From the NCBI GenBank assembly GCA_023231365.1, contig JALNVO010000020.1, forward strand, positions 1 through 18,839: a stretch of DNA of 18,839 bases, in the 5' to 3' direction. Positions 13,126-18,839 of this stretch are shown piece after piece. Within the stretch, counting starts at the first letter, position 1; every line of letters begins with the position of its first letter. A program made the position numbers and the translations under genes. The notes under the pieces were generated by a model that was not told the origin of the DNA, did not search any database, and saw only the letters and a program-made list of their open reading frames with translations. This DNA is from Fibrobacteraceae bacterium. GTDB lineage: Bacteria > Fibrobacterota > Fibrobacteria > Fibrobacterales > Fibrobacteraceae.

Positions 13126-15675
13126 CTACTTCTTTAGCTTTGGATAGAGCGTCGGGTGCACAATGTCGATGTGGTCGCAATCCTTGCTTCCCAATGGATC
13201 GCTTTCGATTACGAGGCTGTGGACACCTTCCACGGAAATGTCCAGCGTATCGATTTTTTCAAGTGAAATTTTTTCGCTTTGGTAAAGAACCTTGCCGTCG
13301 CCTTTGATCGTGTAGGAGACGCCATCGCTGCAGAGGCTCTCTTCGTCGAGGCCGATGAGTGCCGTGAATCTTGTAAATTCTCCGCGGATGTCGAATTCTG
13401 TATTGGATGGCGCGTGCGTTCCGAAGCCATCCTTGAAGTGACGGGAAGCTAGCGTAAATTCGTGTCCGTCGATGGATTTATTTACTTGTAATTCTCCCCA
13501 GCCTTGTGTATTATGCACTGGAGACATCAAATTCATCTGGAGCGCTCCGTCGAATCGGAAAAACCGGAAATCCGTGGCGACGGCGATAACCTCGCCCGTT
13601 GTGGAATCGCTGATGAGGGCTTCCATCTTATTATAGCCGGGTTTTAGCACGGGGCCTTTCAACGTATCGCTCGCATCTCCCGGCCTGTACGCAAAAGATT
13701 TAATGCTGTCGCCGTTGAGGACAAGCTTGACGTTCCATGGGGAATTTCCGCCGTAGTTCATCACATAATCCACAATGAGTTCTTTCTTTTCGGGCGTTCC
13801 TTGCCAGAACCCGAATTGGAATAAATTTGCCGGATCGTAATCGTGTTTTGCCTTGAGTCTCGCAATGCGCACCCAGTAATTATTCGTGATGAGCACGCTG
13901 TATACGTCTTCCAGCTTGGCTTCTCTTTCAAAAACGTCGCAAGTCGTGGGAATCCGGTGCTCGATGGCCTTTGCGTGGTACGTTTTGCTGTCCCAGCAGT
14001 CCAGTCCGCGGATGTAATAAACTTCGCCGTTGTATTTGTCTATCAAGTGCTCGAGGGAATCCGGGGAAAGAGCGCGCACGCGGTCATAATGGATAGCGGA
14101 TTCGCCGTAGCCCACGAAGTGCCAGGGGCGTCCATATACAAAAAGTCTCGGCTTTTGAGGTTGTGCCTTGAGCCATTTCCAGATTTCCACTTCCTCGTTA
14201 GTAAGATGGTTCCGGTTATACATGATATCTTCGTTGAAACTTTGCTTGTAGCTCGCTGTATTACCGAGGATCGCCACTGAGAAGAGGACTGCAGCGGTCA
14301 AGTTTACTTTGGGGTTGTTCTTTAAGTTGGAAAATCCAAAGAGGAAGAATGCCGTATATAGAATGGAGCGGAGGGCAAGAGCGCCAAGGAAGGCCATCGT
14401 GGGCATCATCACCAAGCTGTAGCGCTGGTTTATTTCGATGGTGAAGTCGCCGGAAACGTTTTCGAGGATCACATAAGTCTGGATGTGGTAGAGGAGAAGG
14501 AATCCCGCAATTTTAGTATAAGTGCCGAATTTCTTCGCATAGATTTCCCGCCCGGCTTGGATGACTAGAATGATGAAGCCGATGAGGAAGAGGTAATTGA
14601 AGCTCGAAAGAAATGGATTGTCGAGGAGACCGCTCTCGTTGAGTGGTCTTGTCATCACCTCCCAGTTGCGGGTCAGGTTTTCAATGAAATGCCCGTGGGC
14701 TGAGAATTCGCCACCTTGGAAATTGTAGCCTTGGAAGTAACTGATGGTGAGCAGCACGGGTACCGAAAAGAGCGAAAGAGTCACAAAAAATGCAGGGGCC
14801 TTCAAATCCTTTCGATCGAGAATTTTCGGGAGCGCAACGGCGACGAACGCAAGCAAGCAGAATACCGTTTCCTGCCTTGTCTGCGCAAAGAAAGCAAGTT
14901 CGAGTGCGACAAAGAGCCAATGGCGGATCGTGTTCCTCTCATAAGCCCATCGGAGAGCCCAGAGGGAGAATGCGGAAAGGAGAATGTAGAGAGGCTCTAC
15001 GGATGCAGAACGGAACTGGAAGAGGACTGTAGGTTGGGCAATGAGAAGAACCGTCGAAAGAAGAGATAGCAGATCATCTTCGGTCCAAGCGCGCACGGCA
15101 AAGAAAAAGAGGATTGCCGTGAGGAAGAGGAATGCGAGCTCCATACCGAAAATCCAATGGAGATCCGAACCTGCGAAAGGCATCCCTATAAAATAGAGGA
15201 AGGAGAGCCCTTTTGTTTTAAAACTATTGGAATTCCTGTAGCAATCGAGCCTCCCGTTTTGGAATTCGCCCTCGTCGCAAGTCCCGCTGATCTGGTTATG
15301 GTACAGGTTTTGCGCGACAGATAGGAATACGCTTTCGTCGCTTTGTACGCGGTGGCGGGCTTCGATTTCGATACCTGCGAAGACTGTCGCCGAAATTGCA
15401 ATGATACCTAAGGCAATGAGGTATTTTTTAGCGGGCAGATGCTCCATAATAAAAGAGCGCGCATCGCGGAACAGGGTCGCAAAAAGAAAAAGGCCTAGCA
15501 CCATCTGGAAAAGGAACAGCGGGAGTGGAAGTCGCAGATCCAGCGTTTGGATGAGGTCTTTTGCGCCGCAGTTGGGGGCGAGATAAATCAAAAAGGGAAT
15601 AAGGAGGGCAATGAGAGTCCCGGCAATGCCTGCCGGGTGCTTTAGATTCTGGAGGAGTTGCTTAAGATAATTCAT
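13126..15675 (-). CDS. GT-C-type membrane glycosyltransferase-like protein with C-terminal NPCBM domain
   Basis: An 849-residue protein in three parts. Residues 1 to ~460 hold about ten to twelve transmembrane helices with a first large loop after helix 3 containing S112-D113-E114, the position where GT39/PMT-like GT-C enzymes carry acidic catalytic residues; such enzymes use polyprenyl-phosphate sugars at the outer face of the inner membrane. Residues ~480-720 are soluble and beta-rich, with no family recognised. Residues 725-849 match the NPCBM carbohydrate-binding fold: GWGELQVNKSIDG, then FKDGFGTHAPS, ALIGLDEE, VSYTIKGDG and DHIDIVHPTLY. A sugar transferase or anchoring enzyme that also binds glycan is inferred; activity is unproven. 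ATG 15673-15675; no clear ribosome site. gmk follows 5 bp later, a pairing without obvious functional link. Confidence 0.8.
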   Translation of the reverse strand: MNYLKQLLQNLKHPAGIAGTLIALLIPFLIYLAPNCGAKDLIQTLDLRLPLPLFLFQMVLGLFLFATLFRDARSFIMEHLPAKKYLIALGIIAISATVFAGIEIEARHRVQSDESVFLSVAQNLYHNQISGTCDEGEFQNGRLDCYRNSNSFKTKGLSFLYFIGMPFAGSDLHWIFGMELAFLFLTAILFFFAVRAWTEDDLLSLLSTVLLIAQPTVLFQFRSASVEPLYILLSAFSLWALRWAYERNTIRHWLFVALELAFFAQTRQETVFCLLAFVAVALPKILDRKDLKAPAFFVTLSLFSVPVLLTISYFQGYNFQGGEFSAHGHFIENLTRNWEVMTRPLNESGLLDNPFLSSFNYLFLIGFIILVIQAGREIYAKKFGTYTKIAGFLLLYHIQTYVILENVSGDFTIEINQRYSLVMMPTMAFLGALALRSILYTAFFLFGFSNLKNNPKVNLTAAVLFSVAILGNTASYKQSFNEDIMYNRNHLTNEEVEIWKWLKAQPQKPRLFVYGRPWHFVGYGESAIHYDRVRALSPDSLEHLIDKYNGEVYYIRGLDCWDSKTYHAKAIEHRIPTTCDVFEREAKLEDVYSVLITNNYWVRIARLKAKHDYDPANLFQFGFWQGTPEKKELIVDYVMNYGGNSPWNVKLVLNGDSIKSFAYRPGDASDTLKGPVLKPGYNKMEALISDSTTGEVIAVATDFRFFRFDGALQMNLMSPVHNTQGWGELQVNKSIDGHEFTLASRHFKDGFGTHAPSNTEFDIRGEFTRFTALIGLDEESLCSDGVSYTIKGDGKVLYQSEKISLEKIDTLDISVEGVHSLVIESDPLGSKDCDHIDIVHPTLYPKLKK

Positions 15676-15709
15676 CGCGGGGAATATAGCACTTTTGGCA
15701 TTTCAGAGG

Positions 15710-15738
15710 TTGAGAAATCCGGGAATATAAGCTACATT
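15710..15738 (+). promoter_or_regulatory. Sigma70-like promoter of the transketolase gene
   Basis: TTGAGA (15710-15715) and TACATT (15733-15738) with 17-bp spacing; transcription would start near 15745, about 28 nt before the GTG. The divergent membrane-protein gene starts 35 bp to the left. Confidence 0.5.
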
Positions 15739-15772
15739 TGCGCCGCGAAAATTAAATTTTCAGAGGCTTCTG

Positions 15773-17857
15773 GTGAACGATTCCATAATACAAAAGGCAG
15801 CAGACAATGTACGCATCCTTTCCGCCGCGATGGTGGAAAAGGCGAATTCCGGGCATCCGGGCGGCGCAATGGGCGCTTCTACGGCAATCACGCTTCTTTT
15901 CGCGGAATATCTCAAGTTCGATCCCCGCAACCCGAATTGGGAAGCCCGCGACCGCTTCTTGATGGATCCGGGTCACATGTCGCCGCTGCTTTATTCAGAA
16001 CTCGTGCTCACCGGTCGTATGACCTTGGAAGACATCAAGAATTTCCGCCAGTTTGACAGCCATGCGCCGGGGCATCCCGAACTTTCCGTAGAACATGGCA
16101 TTGAAAATTCCTCGGGTCCTCTTGGACTTGGCCAGGCGATGTCCGTCGGCGAAGCAATTGCAGAACGGTATATGGTAGCCCAGTTCGGGAATATTCTCGA
16201 GCACAAGACGGTTGTTCTCGTCTCCGACGGCGGCATCGAAGAAGAAATAGCATACGGTGCGGGCCGGATCGCGGGACATCTCAAGCTTTCGAACCTCATC
16301 TATTTCTATGACGCAAACGGGGTTCAGCTCTCTTGCAAGACCGAAGACGTCATAGACCAGGATTTCGTCAAGCAGTATGAATCCTGGGGATGGAAAGTTG
16401 TGGAAGCCGACGGCGAAGATATCGCATCGCTTCGCAAGGCTTTCGACGCCGCATTTGCTGAAAAGGAACGCCCGACGATCATCATCGGACATACGACGAT
16501 GGCAAAATGTGCCGTCGGTGCGGATGGCAAATCCTTTGAAGGCATGGTTTCCACGCACGGTCAGCCATTGAGCGGCGCAGGAGCTTCCACTGAAGAAACG
16601 GTGCGCCGCATGGGTGGGGATCCTGAGAATGCGTTCCAGATCTTCCCCGAAGTAAAGGAAGCCTTTGCTCTCCGCTTAAAAGAACTCGAAAAAATTTCGG
16701 ATATCTGGTATGCGGAGAAGTCGGACTGGGATGCGAAGAATGCCGAAAAGTCCAAAACTCTCCACGCTTGGCTTACGGGAAAAGGCCCGAAGCTCGACCT
16801 CAAGAACCTTGTGCAAAAGGACAACGTCGCTACCCGCGTCAGTTCGGGTACGGTCCTCGGCTACCTCGCTGAAAATTTCAAGAACGTCATCTGCAGCTCC
16901 GCAGATCTCTCCAACAGCGACAATACGCAGAAGTTCCTCGACAAAACCCACATTATGGTTCCCGGCGACTTCAGCGGCGCATTTGTCCAAGTAGGCGTAG
17001 CAGAACTCACGATGGGAGCCATCGCTTGCGGAATCGCCCTCCACGGCGGGCTCTATCCGATTTGTGCGACGTTCTTCGTATTCAGCGACTTTATGAAGCC
17101 CGTCATCCGCATGGCAGCCCTCCAGGGTTTGCCTGTCAAGTACGTTTTTACGCATGACAGTTTCCGCGTCGGTGAAGACGGCCCCACGCACCAGCCTATC
17201 GAACACGAAACGCAGATCCGCCTTCTGGAAGACCTCTGCAAGGCCGATGGACGCCCGCAGATGATAGTACTTCGCCCGGCGGATGCCGCCGAAACGAGCG
17301 TCGCTTGGGAGATGGCTTTTGAAAACACGGACTCTCCGACAGCTCTCATCTTAACGCGCCAGAAGGTCGGTCCGCTTCCTTGCCCTGCGGGTTCTACCCG
17401 TTATGCAGAAGCATCCAAGAGCCGCAAGGGCGCATACATAGTAAGCGACAACACGCTCCGCGGAAAGTCTCCGGACTTGACGCTTGTTGCGAACGGATCC
17501 GACGTTCTCCTCGAACACGAAGCCGCAGAAGTTCTCCGCAAGGAAGGCCTTTCCGTGCGCGTCGTTTCGATGATCAGTCCCAAGCTCTTCCTCCTTGAGA
17601 GCGAAGAATACCGCAATTCGGTCATCGTCCCGTGGACACCTGTGTTCGCTCTTTCGAGCGGGCTTCCAGTCCTCTTCAAGGATGTCGTCGGCGGATTCGG
17701 AAAAACGGCAGGGCTCGAGCGCTTTGGAGCTTCTGCTCCGGCAGGAGTCCTCGAAGAAAAGTTCGGCTACAAGCCCGCCGCCGTAGTCGTAGAAGCAAAG
17801 AAATATCTCGCAGAATTTGAGAAGAGCGTCGCTGCTTTCAAAAAAGAGAACTGCTGA
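15773..17857 (+). CDS. tkt: Transketolase
   Basis: Thiamine-diphosphate enzyme of the non-oxidative pentose phosphate pathway, moving two-carbon units between ketose and aldose phosphates. Single 694-aa chain with all three domains. H28 (SGHPGG), HAPGHPE (97-103), N182 in YDANG and D152 are the ThDP/Mg and substrate residues; E411 in VAELTMGAI is the catalytic glutamate; H461 (THDSF) and H473 (GPTHQPIEH) are substrate histidines. The usual GDG metal motif reads SDG (151-153), as I remember for Bacteroidota-type enzymes, with the metal-binding Asp kept. GTG start (15773-15775) with AGAGG 6 nt upstream. It is monocistronic: own promoter, own terminator. It is visibly more GC-rich than the tail that follows. 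Confidence 0.97.
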   Translation: MNDSIIQKAADNVRILSAAMVEKANSGHPGGAMGASTAITLLFAEYLKFDPRNPNWEARDRFLMDPGHMSPLLYSELVLTGRMTLEDIKNFRQFDSHAPGHPELSVEHGIENSSGPLGLGQAMSVGEAIAERYMVAQFGNILEHKTVVLVSDGGIEEEIAYGAGRIAGHLKLSNLIYFYDANGVQLSCKTEDVIDQDFVKQYESWGWKVVEADGEDIASLRKAFDAAFAEKERPTIIIGHTTMAKCAVGADGKSFEGMVSTHGQPLSGAGASTEETVRRMGGDPENAFQIFPEVKEAFALRLKELEKISDIWYAEKSDWDAKNAEKSKTLHAWLTGKGPKLDLKNLVQKDNVATRVSSGTVLGYLAENFKNVICSSADLSNSDNTQKFLDKTHIMVPGDFSGAFVQVGVAELTMGAIACGIALHGGLYPICATFFVFSDFMKPVIRMAALQGLPVKYVFTHDSFRVGEDGPTHQPIEHETQIRLLEDLCKADGRPQMIVLRPADAAETSVAWEMAFENTDSPTALILTRQKVGPLPCPAGSTRYAEASKSRKGAYIVSDNTLRGKSPDLTLVANGSDVLLEHEAAEVLRKEGLSVRVVSMISPKLFLLESEEYRNSVIVPWTPVFALSSGLPVLFKDVVGGFGKTAGLERFGASAPAGVLEEKFGYKPAAVVVEAKKYLAEFEKSVAAFKKENC

Positions 17858-17879
17858 TCATTTTCCGCATAAATTAATT

Positions 17880-17914
17880 TGTCCGCTCTCAAAACGAAGG
17901 CGGACTTTTTTTTT
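17880..17914 (+). terminator. Intrinsic terminator of the transketolase gene
   Basis: GTCCGC (17881-17886) and GCGGAC (17900-17905) form the stem, followed by nine T (17906-17914). It lies 23 bp after the stop codon. Confidence 0.9.
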
Positions 17915-17933
17915 GGGGGGGGGATTCCCCCCC
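17915..17933. repeat. G9-ATT-C7 homopolymer hairpin
   Basis: Nine G (17915-17923), ATT, and seven C (17927-17933) directly after the T9 tract of the terminator. It is self-complementary and prone to slippage or to sequencing error; exact lengths should be treated with caution. Confidence 0.7.
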
Positions 17934-18160
17934 GATGTCGCCCAGTTGCCCGTTCATCGGGCATCGGCTCCTCTTCCCCCTTCACGTACAAATTCAGCTC
18001 TTGAAAAAAACGGCCCTGCGCTTTTACTCCACTACTGCAATGATTATGGACAATTAGTTGCGTTGTTCCTTCCACACCTCCGCGGGGCTTCCGTATTCGA
18101 TAGCTATGCTTGAAGTATAAACCGGTAATGGTGATGAGGGCATAGATTCCTTGGACAAGG
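17934..18160. other. Gene-poor interval after transketolase
   Basis: No convincing gene. It holds a GCCCG-TTCAT-CGGGC hairpin (17948-17962). On the minus strand is a 29-codon frame at 18054-18143 (begins MPSSPLPVY) with AAGGA 4 nt upstream of its ATG. That small frame could be a leader or the tail of the decayed gene to its right; I do not recognise it. A long minus-strand frame (17767-18285) also crosses this interval but overlaps transketolase and the terminator and is not credible. Confidence 0.4.
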
Positions 18161-18470
18161 CTAAAGTCTAACAAGGAGATCGGATGCCCTCGTTGTTGCG
18201 GTACCCGAGTAATGGATGGCGGCATCCGGCTGTCCGCCCGCGATGAAATACGCAGATCCTGCGGTTGGAAGATTCTGAAGATCATTCAGTGAAAAGTTCA
18301 GAAGGATCATATCCACATCGTTCTCGAAATTTTTTTGACAGGAACTTGAGCAATGCCGCTTGTTCCTCAGAAGGTTGCTGCGCGATGAAAATGTTCAGGG
18401 AACTCGGTGGTCTCCGCAAAAAATACTTGGGAACTCGCTTTTCGTCCACGGATTGTTTCGTGAGCGCGGC
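18161..18470 (-). pseudogene. Possible frameshifted coding remnant
   Basis: Three overlapping minus-strand stretches in different frames read like consecutive parts of one protein. First (~18470 to 18367): SSQVFFAETTEFPEHF, ending at a TGA. Second (~18420 to 18282): PSEEQAALLKFLSK. Third (~18337 to 18161): FENDVDMILLNFSLNDLQNL then AGSAYFIAGGQPDAAIHY to a TAG at 18161. The switch between the second and third falls at a run of seven A (18330-18336 region), a plausible slippage site. The family is not recognised; the sum would be about 100 residues. It may be a truncated, inactivated gene or a chance pattern. Confidence 0.35.
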
Positions 18471-18497
18471 CGGAGTGAGCGGAAGACGGGTGGTGGG

Positions 18498-18525
18498 TAA
18501 CAGAAAAGACCAGTCTTTTCTGTTA
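18498..18525. repeat. Perfect 13-bp inverted repeat
   Basis: TAACAGAAAAGAC (18498-18510) and GTCTTTTCTGTTA (18513-18525) flank CA. A strong hairpin; as there is no T tract on either side it is not a classical terminator. First element of the hairpin series described in the findings. Confidence 0.75.
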
Positions 18526-18541
18526 TGGAGCTAAGGAGATT

Positions 18542-18585
18542 GCGCGCTATTCGCGCGTCCCGTCGGGATTCGCCACTTTTGTGGC
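18542..18585. repeat. Three consecutive short hairpins
   Basis: GCGCG-CTATT-CGCGC (18542-18556), TCCC-GTC-GGGA (18558-18568) and GCCAC-TTTT-GTGGC (18572-18585) follow one another with spacers of 1 to 3 nt. All stems are perfect. They could fold as a structured RNA or single-stranded DNA element on either strand. Confidence 0.55.
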
Positions 18586-18620
18586 TCACTCTTCGCAAAA
18601 GTCCACGGGCTCCCGCTTCG

Positions 18621-18653
18621 TCGAACTCCATTTCCCCCAGGAGTTCGATTTTT
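18621..18653 (+). terminator. Terminator-like hairpin closing the hairpin cluster
   Basis: TCGAACTCC (18621-18629) pairs perfectly with GGAGTTCGA (18640-18648), 10-nt loop, followed by five T. It would stop plus-strand transcription crossing 18500-18650. Just after it, TTATCTA-AC-TAGATAA (18652-18667 region) is another small inverted repeat. Confidence 0.65.
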
Positions 18654-18666
18654 ATCTAACTAGATA

Positions 18667-18690
18667 AAGGGTACCTCTAAAAATTCATTT
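18667..18690. repeat. Copy of a dispersed short motif
   Basis: On the minus strand ATGAATTTTTAGAGGTACCC followed by TT; matches 7639-7662 with few differences and shares its core with 12554-12567. It sits immediately left of the 99-bp tandem repeat. Confidence 0.35.
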
Positions 18691-18698
18691 TTATGACC

Positions 18699-18839
18699 AG
18701 AAGCCGGTTCCCTTGGGGGAACGTCAGGATTCGAAGAGCCGGACTCTGGGCCGGCCCCGCAGGGGTGAGGATGGAACAACGTGACACCGCAACAACGAGA
18801 AGCCGGTTCCCTTCAGGGAACGTCAGGATTCGAAGAGCC
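18699..18839. repeat. Start of a 99-bp tandem repeat with a conserved 42-bp block
   Basis: A 42-bp block at 18699-18740 recurs at 18798-18839 with a 2-nt difference; the start-to-start distance is 99 bp with a 57-bp spacer (18741-18797). The two differences fall in the loop of a hairpin (GTTCCC-TTGG-GGGAAC versus GTTCCC-TTCA-GGGAAC), leaving the stem intact. The spacer holds a second hairpin, CCCC-GCA-GGGG. The array probably continues beyond the window. The period is a multiple of 3 and both strands have an open frame through it, so a coding repeat is not excluded. It does not look like CRISPR: the spacer is too long and only two blocks are visible. Confidence 0.75.

Noticed and set aside
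13121..13180. N-terminal extension of guanylate kinase
   Set aside because: It overlaps the membrane-protein gene and precedes the family's normal start; the ATG at 13120 is preferred.
16035..17206. Several long frames opposite transketolase
   Set aside because: They are antisense shadows of a GC-rich, strongly biased coding sequence with all catalytic motifs intact.
17767..18285. 172-codon minus-strand frame beyond transketolase
   Set aside because: It runs antisense into the transketolase C terminus, across its terminator and the G/C homopolymers, and has no ribosome site.
18395..18631. 78-codon minus-strand frame across the hairpin cluster
   Set aside because: Arg/Ser-rich composition reflects the inverted repeats; the frame has no ribosome site and conflicts with the better-looking remnant frames.
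18699..18839. CRISPR array
   Set aside because: Repeat 42 bp with a 57-bp spacer and only two units; the spacer itself is structured, and no cas gene is present.

Overview
The window looks like a chromosomal segment from a Gram-negative bacterium of the FCB group, most likely Fibrobacterota (Fibrobacter or a relative). This is an inference from protein character: a Bacteroidota-style transketolase, a UbiA-family prenyltransferase of the archaeal-ether-lipid type known in FCB genomes, a lipobox lipoprotein, and a GT-C membrane enzyme ending in an NPCBM domain. No database search was possible. Most of the window is ordinary core metabolism and information processing.

Layout. 1-2346 (minus): dnaG (primase) followed closely by sufC (Fe-S assembly ATPase), which is cut by the window edge. 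2432-3172 (plus): an unrecognised lipoprotein. 3207-3690: a probable decayed membrane-protein gene. 3778-3851: a CAU-anticodon tRNA, best read as tRNA-Ile2, with a strong terminator. 3889-5103: an AT-richer accessory patch with a promoter driving two small overlapping genes (one a two-helix DUF4405-like protein) and a decayed reading frame. 5104-6110 (minus): azlD/azlC amino-acid exporter pair. 6193-7578 (minus): purF. 7789-8640 (minus): UbiA-family prenyltransferase. 8665-9780 (plus): rsgA. 9854-12451 (minus): an aminotransferase-citrate synthase operon. 12566-15675 (minus): the large GT-C/NPCBM membrane protein followed 5 bp later by gmk. 15773-17857 (plus): transketolase. 17915-18839: no intact gene; a G/C homopolymer hairpin, a decayed minus-strand coding segment, a run of small perfect hairpins, and the start of a 99-bp tandem repeat that leaves the window.

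The core genes connect loosely: transketolase supplies pentose phosphates, purF commits PRPP to purines, gmk processes GMP, dnaG and rsgA serve replication and ribosome maturation, and citrate synthase with its partner aminotransferase sits at the carbon/nitrogen junction. Convergent or successive transcription units are separated by clear intrinsic terminators (near 3870, 4720, 6160, 9817, 12523, 17897 and 18637). Three sigma70-like promoters can be proposed with reasonable geometry (azlC, transketolase, the small-gene operon).

The least explained parts are the 17.9-18.84 kb tail and the 3.2-5.1 kb patch. I see no complete mobile element, CRISPR array or defence system. The best leads are the hairpin-preserving 99-bp repeat, the hairpin cluster beside it, the dispersed TTAGAGGTRCCCTT-like motif, and the GT-C/NPCBM fusion.
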